64,000 nucleotides of DNA from Lunularia cruciata (lineage: Eukaryota; Streptophyta; Marchantiopsida; Lunulariales; Lunulariaceae), in assembly GCA_948567375.1 (NCBI GenBank), contig OX419757.1, positions 26,220,732 to 26,284,731 on the forward strand. The letters run 5' to 3'. The notes under the pieces are model-generated. The model had not been told where the DNA came from. It searched no databases and worked only from the letters and a program-made list of their open reading frames with translations. The position numbers were made by a program, and so were the translations under genes. Below, piece after piece: positions 54,511 through 64,000 of the stretch (the first letter of the stretch is position 1; the number at the start of each line of letters is the position of its first letter).

Positions 54511-55817
54511 AAGTAGTTCTAAAACCATAATTATGACAAAGCAAGGCTATGTGTAGAGGTGCATTTGGTGTGATGGTACTGAACACATCAAGAAGGATTG
54601 TGGGGACTTTGTTAATACTATTCAGCAAGGAGTGTTTTGTGAAATGATGTGAAAATTGCTTTGAAAGAGATAGATGAAATCCTAGAAACCAATTTTGAGA
54701 AAGGAGGAATGCATAATGTGTTGGAGTGTTTCCTATCACAACAAGCAACTACATCAGTTGAGGCCACGGCCTATGGAGTGGAGGTAGTAGAGGATGGAGA
54801 TGAAGCATTTGTGAAGCATGTAGATATGGAAAACATGTGGAGCAATGTTCTACACATGATGGAGAAGGAAGACACCACAAGAGGACAAGTACTACAGGTT
54901 GCTACTAGAATCAAGCATGCCACTAAATGGGATCAGTAAAGAGAAAGGAGAAGGAGAAGGATAAACCACCTACTTATAAGCTTCAATCTAATATTGAAGC
55001 GGCTATTGACCTAAAAGGAGTATTAGAATAGACAATACTCAATGCCAATGTGGAGTTTACTCTTTGGGAGATCCTTGGGATTACCAAGAAGGAGTTTCAA
55101 GATGTCATCATTGACACCATCAAGTGGAAGTGGAAATTGATTGGAGAAACTGCTCTATCAAATGCTCTTGATAATACGATTACTAAAGAAGAGGAGTTAG
55201 AGCTAGCTCAAAACTAGAACAACTGTAAGGTTAGATTTGCAACGGATGAGGATGACAATGGGATCTCTAGCCACTATACTAGAACATACTATGCCAAAGC
55301 TACCACCAAAACCTTGGTCAAGATAGGCAACATGACAGAGTGTGTGGTTGCCCTTATCAATCATAGATCAAAAATTAACATTGTTGCCAAGGAGCTCTAC
55401 AAGCTTGAGAATTGGACAATTAATATAGAGCATGGTTGGGTGATTAGAGTTGCAAATAACACCAAGGAGAGCTCTATGGTTCCTACCTAGATGGTTACTA
55501 AATAAAACTTCTTTGTCACAAGACAAAATCATATTTGAAGATCCTTGGACAATTGTATATTACAATGGTAAGGATGGAGACCAAAGTCCTTGATGATGGT
55601 TCTGCCTATTCTCAAATCAAAAGCCAAGATGGCAAAAAAGTAGTGCATTCTCACTATACTTACAACCATGAGTGCAACCAAGATTACTTGAGGAGTGGTA
55701 CTCTACCTAAAGTGATGGTGGGGTTCAAGGATTTTTTCCAAGTATCACTATAGGCCAAGAATATATTGGTACATTAGAGAATATGCTCTCATTTCAAAGG
55801 AGAAGTACCTTATATAT
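54511..55817 (+). pseudogene. Element J: gag end and protease of a divergent Ty3-like element
   Basis: Plus strand. A zinc knuckle CIWCDGTEHIKKDC (CX2CX4HX4C) lies near 54560-54601. Next come a long linker (54649-54939) and a region with IDLKGVLE and EFTLWEILGITKKEFQD. A retropepsin-like segment near 55310-55450 (LVKIGNMTECVVALINHRSKIN, then LYKLENW) carries Asn and Arg where the active-site D-x-G would be. Stops are common. It is distinct from families 1, C and L. Interrupted at 55818 by copy K. Confidence 0.68.
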
Positions 55818-58800
55818 TGTGACAACCCAACAAATATCACTTTTGCGGTAATTGGGTAGGTAAAGTTTGTTCCCGTCAAGATATGAGTCAGAATTGGTCA
55901 AATACGAAGTCAAATAGTAACATGTAGTTCTTCTTGGTTGAGTCTTTAACCTCTCAGGTAGAAACCACACCCAAAAGAGAGTAACAAGCACTGACTTGCA
56001 GTCTTGTCACAAATTCATACTCCTTACTCACAACTCCATCAATTCTTTCCAAACAATCTTGATTGTGATGATTCAAGCTCTCTAGAAAATGGCACTTCAC
56101 TGCAAAACAACTTTGCCTCAGATTTTTGTTCCACTTCTCCACTGAAGGCACAACTTCCTTGATCAAAATTGTTTCACATCAACTTCACACTGCATTCACA
56201 AATGCAGAATACTACCAACACTACAATTCCTCTCAGATCTGTCAATGCATTGCTTTGATTGCACTTCACTCAGGATCAAACACATAGAATGAAGATCAAG
56301 GCTACGGAATCCGACATCCAACAAGCACATTGACTTGCACTTTGAATTTCTCCACACACTCACAAACATAGACACAAAATTGATACTCAGAATCAAGCTC
56401 AAGCAACGAGCAGTGCTTCATAGCAGTTTGCTTTATCTATTCTCAAAAATTATGAGCACTAAACAACATAAGACTGTGAATGCCAATCTTAAATAGTGAA
56501 GCAATAGACAGTTCTAACAACTATACCATTTCCTAGCAACTCTACAAACATGTAGATCCAAAATGACAATGCACCTCTTCATATCTACCTCTTCAAATCT
56601 CAAATCTGTTTCTAATCCGATCCAATGTCTACTTCTTCTTCGGCTTTCAAACCCAAACCCAAAGTAACTTTACTTCCTACTTCTCTTTCCTTGGGTTTCA
56701 CAACTCCTAATTCTTCTACCAAATCTAGCAGTTCTCTTTCCTGATCTGAAATTCCACTAGTGGGTAATCTATCTAACTCTTTATCTCTTGACCCTCTCTT
56801 CTCTAATGTCTCCAATGGTAACTCCAAAGACATTTGCACTCCTACTTCATCTACTTCAGGTTTTGCTCTAATATCCTTCCAAAGTTTATCTATCTCTAAT
56901 TTCACTAAGTCTAATCTAATCGTGATATTGTCTTCTACTTCCAATATCTTCCTATCTACACGAGTTTGGAGATTGATCAACAAAGCATTCAAGTCTGTGT
57001 CCTTTGCATTTCTCCTCCTCGTCTCCTGCACCAACAACTTCAACTCGTGTAGTCGCGTTTCTTCAATACGCACACTGGCCTCTATACTTAGCATTGCATT
57101 CATCCGGATTACGATCTCCTTCAATGGCTCCAATCTCATTTTCCTCTCCCATTCTTGATCTGCAAGCCAATCCTCTCGGTACATTGCTAATTTTGCTTCA
57201 AACTTGGCTTTCACAGCCTCCTTCTCCTACTTCTGTACAATCTTCTCCTCCTGATTGCGAATTAACTCTCTCAACCTCTCTTCTTCTCTATATCGCACTG
57301 TCAACTCTCATTGCCACAGCTGCTTCTTCTCTTCTACACTCTCCATCACTCAATCGAGCTCTTGTTCCTTCTCGGCTACTCTTGCCATAGCATGGATTAT
57401 CTCTAATCTCAAATCAGCAAATTGCTGCTTCAAGATTTCATACTTAGCTACTTGTCTTTCCCTTGCTATCAACTCCTCCCAATTCCTTGCTTCTCTCTTC
57501 AAGTTCTCAATTACTTGATTTTGTACTATTGCATCTACTCATAGTACTTCCTTTTCCTCCTCTCCTCGGATTATACTCTTCTTCCATTCTGAGTTCTCTT
57601 CTTCCAATCAGGCCAACACCTGCAACACAGTCTTCACCTTCGGACACTTTGATTGCATCTCCCTCTTCCCATGTTCTAACTTCACCAATAAGGGACACAC
57701 AATCTCCTGCAGGTACTCCACTTCTTCACTCATGGCTACTTTGACTTGCGGAGTGATCTCCTTCTTTACCTCTTCTTCTCTCGATACCCACCTTCTTAGT
57801 TGCAGTCGTTGTACTCAGAATAGACGCCTCACTTCCCAAACTTGCATTCTCCTCTTCTCTTACCTTGCTTGGACCCGCTTCACACTTTGCCTTTTGCCTG
57901 GAACAAACTCCTCTTTGAATGGTAACTTTTCTCTCCTCCTACGCTGGCACTTCACCTTCTAACTTCACGTTACCTTCCTCCTCTATCTCCATCCTAGCTT
58001 CTTCTTCTTCTTCTTCTCCTCCATCCTTGCTATCACTACTTGTGTCTCCACTCTGCAGTGTGAGCTTGAGTTCTTCTTCTCTTTTTGAGTCTTCAGACTT
58101 GCACTCACCTTTGCACTCCGATTCTTCCTCCGACGATGCTACTACCACCATACCTTTCCTCGGGTTTACCCTTCTGGTCTTCCGAGCTCTTACTTTCTTG
58201 ACATCTTCTCCTTCTCCTTGTCGACTCTTCTTCTTTGACTTTGGAGTACTCACGTCCACCTGCACACTCTTCCCTGTCTGCACGTAGTACTCATCGCTGC
58301 TCTTGATTTGAAGAATGTACTGCTATTCCTCCGTGTCGACCTCCTTTCTTAAGTTGGGATGGAAATGCAACACCATTTTGTTGCGCTCTGCCACATTGAG
58401 CAAGTTCAGCCCTAGCTAAAAATGTGTTGCAAAAGGCACAATGTAATGTGGAAGTGATTTATACTGCAAATTCCACACCATCTGTTGTGTTTGCCCATGG
58501 AAGCACTTTGCCCAGTTAATCAACTCTCTTGCAAACATTTTATGGAAGAACACCGCTTGGTGCTTCATCACATAAGTTGTTCTCTCCGGCTTCAGGATCA
58601 CCATGAGAGCACTCATGATCCCTCGCTTGATAGGATCCTTGTAACTCTCTACTTTGTATCCATTCTTCATTCGCTTCAAAGAAAATGCATCTCTCACTTC
58701 TTGGGTTTCTTTTGCTACCTCATCCTTCCCCAAGAACGTGGCACATTGCTCCATGCATGCTTCTCTTCCGAGTACTAATCTCCAATCCGACTCCATCCAG

Positions 58801-59576
58801 CGAGCTGGATTACCTCTCTTCCCCTCTTCCTCAGAGCCATCAAGACATCTACTCTTGATTATGTCAGTCATGAATCCAGGAAAGCTCACATTCCAGTGCC
58901 ACGCCAAGAATGTGATCCGAAGTCGGCTCAAGACTTCAATTCTTGTGATCACATCTAACCTCCAAATTGCATGATTCCTCACTGCAAATTTGGAGTTCTT
59001 CTTCCCTCCTCCCATCTTTCTTTCTTCCTCACTAGGTTGGGGACTATTCTTCCTACTGACTCTCAGATTAGCTCTCTTGAATTCTCCTCTACACACCAAC
59101 GCGTCTTTGACTCTACTTCCCTTCCTGCAAGATGACTTCTTAACGGCAAAGGAAAATTGCTTGTCATTGCTTCGTCTTTAGCCCAATTTTTATAGTCTCA
59201 CCTTCTTTGTCTCTCTTCAATTTGAGTTCCTACCAAGAAATCACACCTCTTGCATGCTCCTATCATTGTCAAGTGTCCTTCATGCGTATGATTGCCAGTT
59301 TTTGAACGGTCCCTTCTTGATTTTCTTGCCCCGAAGGAAAGTTGTTACTCTGTTCTCACCTCGGGTTGAGCACCCCCGATACAAAGACTTCTTACTTCGG
59401 GTTGTATGCTGACATGGCAATTCTAAGTACTTTGCCTCATGACTTGAAGCCACATTACCTTGAGTTTCATCCCAAAGACTCTTTTCTTTGCCTTCTTTGG
59501 CCATACAGGCACAATCCAACTTCTCTATACACTTCTTCTTCTTCATTTAAAAAATAAATAAAATGTAGGTACCACA
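55818..59576 (-). mobile_element. Family-T unit, copy K (full length, 3759 bp)
   Basis: Full-length minus-strand unit, TGTGACAACCC at 55818 to GTAGGTACCACA ending at 59576. The perfect target duplication tatat lies at 55813-55817 and 59577-59581. The downstream TATA-like box TTAAATA is at 56489-56495 (677 bp from the end) and the upstream box TATAAAA (complement) at 59188-59194. No LTRs. It interrupts element J. Confidence 0.9.
56612..59099 (-). pseudogene. Family-T ORF (copy K), broken
   Basis: Minus strand. The N-terminal block is open for 227 residues (58416-59099) and contains MGGGKKNSKFAVRNHAIWRL, FLAWHWNVSFPGFM, WMESDWRLVLGREA, KPERTTYVMKHQAVFFHKMF and NWAKCFHGQTQQMV. A stop follows GLNLL's equivalent. 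The basic-acidic middle is open at 57939-58283 (LQSGDTSSDSKDGGEEEEEE), then the coiled coil at 56612-57214 (RLHELKLLVQETRRRNAKD to KAEEEVDIG). It is closest to copies F and G. Function unknown. Confidence 0.75.
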
Positions 59577-59880
59577 TATATATGAACAATGAGGTTTTCT
59601 TAGGGTGGGTTTAGTGCATACACATAACTTGCCAATTTGCACAAATGAGAGCTAGCAAAAAGTTGTGGAAGAACATGAAAAAGAGTTAAAAAGAGTGTGG
59701 TTAATTGATGTGGATGACACATACTAAGGGTATACATGGAGATAGGGTTGAAGGATCCTCTAGGAGAGCTCAAGAGGATGGAACTTGATTGGAAGTAGAT
59801 TGATGATAGCGGATGGTAGAAAGAGTTCTCCACTCCGTACCTTATATCTTATTACCTTCAAGATTGGGAAGAAGTATTGG
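59577..59880 (+). pseudogene. Element J continuation after copy K
   Basis: A plus-strand frame resumes after the tatat target copy with GFLRVGLVHTHNLP, EEHEKELKRVWLIDVDDTY and GYTW, interrupted by stops. Same strand and similar decay as 54511-55817, so read as the same element. Its right boundary with element L is not sharp; VPYILLPSRLGRS (about 59830-59870) may belong to either. Confidence 0.5.
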
Positions 59881-60060
59881 AGTGGAGTGTATGAGGTTTG
59901 TAGTGGCACACTATGATGCTATTCTAGGACTATCTTGGCTTAAATGTCATAAGGTTCAATTTGATTGGACTCGACAAAAAATTCAAGGACAATACCAAGA
60001 TAGGAATTTCTGATTAGGTTGTTTGGCACCTTTGAGTAAGACACCTAGGAATAGCCAATC

Positions 60061-60299
60061 CCAAGATGGGAAGTTGGTAAAGAAAGTAGCCATAGAGCAA
60101 GCTTTGAAGGAAGCAAAGTCCCAAGATAGGAATTTTGTAAGGAAAGCAGCCATAGAGCAAGCTTTGAAGGAAGTGAAGTCATAAAGTGGGAAGTTGGTAA
60201 GGAAAGCAACCATAAAGCAAACCTTGAAGGGAGATAGTCTCTAGATGGGAAGTTTGTCAGTGAAACAGCTATAGAGCAAGCTTTGGAAGAAGATAAGTT
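60061..60299 (+). repeat. Four 60-bp tandem repeats in the protease-RT linker of element L
   Basis: Units at 60061-60120, 60121-60180, 60181-60240 and 60241-60299. Each encodes a 20-residue motif of the form DGKLVKKVAIEQALKEAKSQ. The first two units are open; units 3 and 4 have stops or a one-base slip. The period is exactly 60 bp over the first three. Confidence 0.9.
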
Positions 60300-63043
60300 T
60301 GTCTTTGCAGTATGGATCAAGCCAATTGCACAAGGAGAATCTGTGGAGGGTCATGAGCCTCATTGAGCAATCATTGATCAAATAGTTCAAGAGTTTGTGG
60401 ATGTGTTTTTGGATGATCTACCAAGGGGTTACCCTATCATTGTGATATGCCCTTCTAGATTGAGCTATTACCAAAGAGTATCACAATGAGAAGACCGATC
60501 TATTGGCTCTCGCCAAAGGAGTTGGAAAAGTTGCAAACAACACTCATGGAGTTGTTGAAGAAGGATTTCATACAACATAGTACATCTCCTTGGGGAGCAC
60601 TAGTCCTATTGTTCCAAAGAAGGATTGAGGACTTTCTCTCTATATTGCTTATGATGGGCTCAATAAACAAACAATGAAGAATGCATACCCCTTGCCTTGG
60701 ATTGATGACTTGCTTGATCAATTGAGTGGAGCACAACACTTCTCCAAGTTTGATCTTTGTAGTGGCTATTGGCAAATCCCTATTGATAGGAATGATGTGC
60801 AAAAGACTACCTTTTGCATAAGGTATAGACATTTTGAGTGGAAGTTTTGCCTTTTGGGCTCACTAATGCTCTAGTAGTCTTCATGGATCAGATTGTCTTC
60901 ATTGGGTGTTGGATGGACTGTTGGATTGATACGTGGTGGTGTTCTTGGATGATATCTTAATCTATAGCAAGACAAAGGCAGAACATGTGAATCACGTATC
61001 AAAAGTCCTAAGATGACTACAATAGTGGAAGTTTTATTGCAAGAAGTCAAAGTGTGCCTTTTGGCAGAAGGAAGTTACCTTCTTGGGTCACAAGATCTCA
61101 TCAAAGGGGATCAAGATAGAAGAGGAGAAAATCAATTCATTGATTGGCCTAATTTGAAGGATGCTACTGAAGTATGATCATTTAATGGATAGGCTAGCTT
61201 TTACCAATGGTTCATCCATTACTATGCTCATGTGGCCACACCATTGACCAATTTCTTGCAGAAGAACTCAAGCTTTCAATGGACCAGCAAGCACAAAGAA
61301 GCATTCTAGAAGTTGAAACATATAGTGTCTTCAAGACCAATTCTTCAACCACATGATCCTCAACTACCATGTGTGGTTGATTTTGATGCTTCTAAATTTG
61401 CAATTGGAGTTGTGTTGCAACAATAATTCATAGATGGATTGCATCCCACTACCTTTGTGTCTCAAAGACAAAATATAGTGGAAAGGAATCATCTTGCTTG
61501 CAATCAGGAACAACTAGCGATGGTCTATGCCACCAAAGTATGGAGGCATTGTCTCTTGGAGAAACAAGTAGTCATGCAAATTGATCACAAGCCCTTGTTG
61601 CAAACATTATATTTGGAACACATGAAGAATCAATCTCATCATGGGAGGAAAAACACAATCATTTGACATCAAGCTTGAGTACAAACCTGGTTGGTTCCAT
61701 GTCATCCTTGATGTCCTATCATGACAACCTGATTTGAAGCCTCTTCCTCTCATTACAATAGCAATTACAACGGTATCCGTTGACTCCAAACTCCAAATTG
61801 AGTTTCAAATAGCTCTACAACAAGATCCTTTCTTTCAAATGGTACAAGGTCTTCTTGCAAAATACAACAAGGAGTACAATACCTTCTCCTACAAGGAAGG
61901 CCTTCTATTCCATGAGGATCGGATCTATGTTCCAGCCAAAGGTGATCTCCGACTTGTGCCCCTTCAAGAAGCCCATGATTTACCATTGTTGGTCACATGG
62001 GTGTGGACAAGCCCTTGGGTACCCTCCAATGCAAACAGTGATGGCCCAACATGGCATGAGATGTTCGGGAGTTTGTTTGATCATGTGAGAGTTGCCAACG
62101 CAACAAGTCTAATGACTAGAAACCAAGTGGACTCCTTCAGCCACTCCCCATTCTATCAACTTGTTGGGAACATGTGAGCCTAGATCTCATCACATCCAAG
62201 GTCACACAACTATTGTGGTGTTTGTGGATAAGCTTAGTAAGCAAATCCATTTGGCACCAACAGTTGATATTGTGGATGCTCCAACCTTGGCACAAATCTA
62301 CTTCAACAATGTATTCAAACATCACAAGATGTTTCATGTACTCATCTCTGATTGTGACCCTTGATTCATCGTGAAATTTTGGCAAGCACTCTTCCAAATA
62401 CTCGGCACCAAGCTTGCTTAGTCCACTACCTATCATCCTCAAATTGCTAGACAAACTAAATGTGAAAATTGCACCTTGGAGGATATGCTTTGTGCCTTTG
62501 TCAAAGTTTATCACACCAATTGGGATGAATGTCTTGCAGCTACAGAGTTTGCATACAAGAAATCCAAACAAGCAACCACTAGATTCTCTCATTTATTTTT
62601 CAATTTTGGCCATGATCCACTTGTTCTAGATTCACTTCTTTTCTCCTCCTCCATCTCATCTCCCTCGTACTTCAACCTTCTTGACCACCATATCCCAATC
62701 ACTCCAACAAGCCAAGTCTCATCTCCTTGTTGCTCAAAATTATCAGAAACAATATTCACCATTGTCGTGATCTCACCTTTCAAGTTGATGACAAAGTCAT
62801 GCTCTCCTCTAATAATCTACTCCTCCCACTTGATATCCAAGTTTTTAAACTTGCTCCTAATTAGATAGGACACTTTGATGTCACCCACATCATCTCTTCT
62901 ATTTCTTATCAACTTGTCTTGCCTTGTTATGTGCACATCCACCCTCTCTTCTATGTTTCCAAGTTAAAACCCTTTGTTCTTAATCCATCTCCTTTTTCCT
63001 CTCATGTCCAACCTCCGCCTCCTCCCATCCCTATCCATCATCA

Positions 63044-63187
63044 TGAGGAGTATGAAGTTGATCGTATATTTGCATGTCGCCATATTCAATAGGGCTGTCA
63101 ACAATATATGGAATACAAGGTTGTTTGGAAAGGGTATCCCCTTCATGATGCCACATGGGACCCCTTTCTCATCTCCAAAATGCACAA
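63044..63187 (+). pseudogene. Chromodomain of element L
   Basis: EEYEVDRIFACRHIQ, then a stop, then QQYMEYKVVWKGYPLHDATW with DPFLISK. The V-D-x-I start, the Y-x-V-x-WKGYP core and the TW(D/E) end are the chromodomain signature found at the end of chromoviral integrases, which guides insertion to marked chromatin. One in-frame stop interrupts it. Confidence 0.82.
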
Positions 63188-63253
63188 ATGGCCATCTAGG
63201 AGTTTGAAGCTTCAATGGCAACGAGGACGTTACCAACTAGCGGTGAGGGAATA

Positions 63254-63649
63254 TGTAACAATACATAGTTTAGCAACAAAGTTTGTTAGGGCTAACAAGG
63301 TAGTGAATAGGCCAAATATTACAAAATTATCTAGGAAGCTTCTTGGGAAGCTTCCCAACTAGCTTAGCTTGCATCCCAAGTAAGTAGCTTCTAGAAGCTT
63401 CCAACTAGCTTAGCTTGCAAGCCAAGTAGGTGACTTCTAGAAGGAAGCTTCTTGAGAAGCTTCTTGGTTAACTTGGCTTTCAATCCAAGAAAGTGGCTCA
63501 AGGAAGCTTCTTGAGAAGCTTTTCAAGAGCCTTGTATGCTCCCTATAAATACTAGAACCAAAGCTCATGCTAAGCATTTGCAGTTAACCCACATTCAAGT
63601 GTCCAAATGTGATCTTCCATTCTCTATTTCTTGGTCTTGGTCTCTTATA
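63254..63649 (+). repeat. 3' LTR of element L
   Basis: 396 bp from TGTAACAATAC to CTCTTATA (a decayed TTTTACA), preceded by a purine-rich GGTGAGGGAATA that can serve as polypurine tract. Homologous to the solo LTR at 5664-6031. Confidence 0.85.
63335..63522 (+). promoter_or_regulatory. Heat-shock-element array and TATA box in element L LTR
   Basis: A perfect three-unit element TTCtaGAAgcTTC at 63389-63401. GAAgcTTC pairs lie at 63335-63342, 63347-63354, 63444-63451, 63456-63463 and 63503-63510, and a TTCtaGAA pair at 63435-63442. A TATAAATA box follows at 63544-63551. This is the promoter layout expected of a heat-responsive LTR. Binding and induction are inferred. Confidence 0.62.
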
Positions 63650-63831
63650 GTGATGCTCACTCTTTCACCTTTCTCTAAAGAAGATTCACATCCACCTTGG
63701 CTATATCTAACTCTAACTAATCATGACTAATGTAGAAGCTTGGTTAAACTCCATATAAACAATATCTTCAACTACTTACAAAACCAAACTAAATATCCCA
63801 AGAAAGCATACATGCACCAATGGGTGTAACA
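63650..63831 (-). repeat. Family-1 LTR fragment
   Basis: Minus-orientation remnant matching about the first 180 bp (element sense) of the family-1 LTR, ending ATGGGTGTAACA at 63831. It abuts the L LTR end at 63649, the same pairing of LTR families as at 6031-6167. Confidence 0.75.
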
Positions 63832-64000
63832 TGATAGAGATCAGGAGGTTTTTAGGTGCTTCTTTATTTTATATGGCTTGGATTCTTCATTTTGCACATG
63901 AGGCAGATCCTTTGTATCAACTACTAAGGAAAGGGGAGAAATATTGATGGGAGGAGAAGTAGATTTGTTCCATGCCAAAGTTGAAGAAAGTACTAGTTTT
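63832..64000 (+). pseudogene. RT/RNase H connection fragment, probably element J
   Basis: A plus-strand frame reads EIRRFLGASLFYMAWILHFA then HEADPLYQLLRKGEKY, the segment linking RT to RNase H in Ty3-like polyproteins (FLG...Y...I..FA..A.PL..LL.KG). It runs off the window edge. Same strand as element J and not close to families 1, C or L, so tentatively the downstream part of J. Confidence 0.55.

Larger units (their letters stand above)
59890..63240 (+). pseudogene. Pol remnant of element L
   Basis: Protease tail at 59900-59990. RT at 60480-61000 has YPLPWIDDLLDQLSGAQHFS, DLCSGYWQIPI and VVVFLDDILIYSK. RNase H at about 61320-61660 has VSQRQNIVERNHLACNQEQL and IDHKPLLQTL. Integrase at about 62180-62600 has VVFVDKLSKQIHLAPT, LISDCDP and QTKCENCTLEDML, where Lys replaces the third catalytic Glu. 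The chromodomain is at the end. Many stops and frameshifts. Confidence 0.8.
59880..63649 (+). mobile_element. Element L: chromovirus, 5'-truncated, with 3' LTR
   Basis: Plus-strand Ty3/gypsy chromovirus lacking its 5' LTR and most of gag. It starts in the protease tail (AHYDAILGLSWLK), then a repeat-bearing linker, RT, RNase H, integrase and chromodomain, then a 396-bp 3' LTR at 63254-63649. The LTR end abuts a family-1 LTR fragment. No target duplication can be read because the left end is missing. Confidence 0.82.

Noticed and set aside
60061..60299. CRISPR-like array in the four 60-bp repeats
   Set aside because: Units are contiguous without spacers and encode a repeated peptide within a retrotransposon linker.

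Overview
The window looks like intergenic heterochromatin from a land plant with a large, retrotransposon-packed genome. I recognise no host gene, tRNA, rRNA or organelle sequence. Almost every base can be assigned to LTR-retrotransposon DNA in several states of decay. Species cannot be read from the sequence; a gymnosperm, fern or other large-genome plant would fit.

Four kinds of sequence dominate. (1) A non-chromoviral Ty3/gypsy family ('family 1'): LTRs of about 680-690 bp that read TGTAACACCC...CTCACA, a tRNA-Asp-like primer site, 4-bp target duplications, and an extra zinc-knuckle ORF (ORF0) between the 5' LTR and gag. Copies: #1 (1884-6167, minus, internally deleted), #2 (about 6386-49743, minus, blown apart by insertions), #3 (12805-19766, plus), #4 (40883-48664, minus, LTRs about 99% identical, 1307-residue gag-pol ORF), plus LTR fragments at 6904-7550 and 63650-63831. 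(2) Chromovirus-type Ty3/gypsy elements: element C (20440-36700, minus, initiator-Met primer site, 750-bp LTRs) and element L (about 59880-63649, plus, with chromodomain and a 3' LTR full of heat-shock-element motifs; a solo LTR of this family lies at 5664-6031). (3) A further, distant Ty3-like element J (54511-55817, 59577-59880 and probably 63832-64000, plus). (4) The most unusual component, 'family T': nine copies of a unit that begins TGTGGTACCCACA and ends GGGTTGTCACA. Three full-length copies are 3755-3759 bp. Units are flanked by 5-bp target duplications, have no LTRs, and carry one long ORF for a protein with a conserved N-terminal domain and a long charged coiled coil.

Layout by nesting. 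Gypsy #2 is the oldest frame. Family-T copy B (9829-19915) sits in its gag and was itself hit by gypsy #3. Element C sits further along the same gag (TSD ccttg at 20435 and 36701) and received family-T copies D, E and F. Family-T copy G (37808-49122) sits in the ORF0 of #2 and was later hit by gypsy #4, the youngest dated insertion. To the right, fragments H and I of family T flank a pyrimidine-rich repeat tract (50.8-52.8 kb). Element J is then interrupted by family-T copy K and by element L.

The family-T units have a TATA-like box before the ORF and a second one after it, a constant 670-678 bp from the 3' end. Together with TG...CA ends and 5-bp duplications, this fits very large solo LTRs whose U3 carries a gene. 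A non-autonomous, LTR-free unit inserted by a retroviral-type integrase is the alternative. No complete parent element is present. Identities and divergences quoted here were counted by eye, and no database search was possible.
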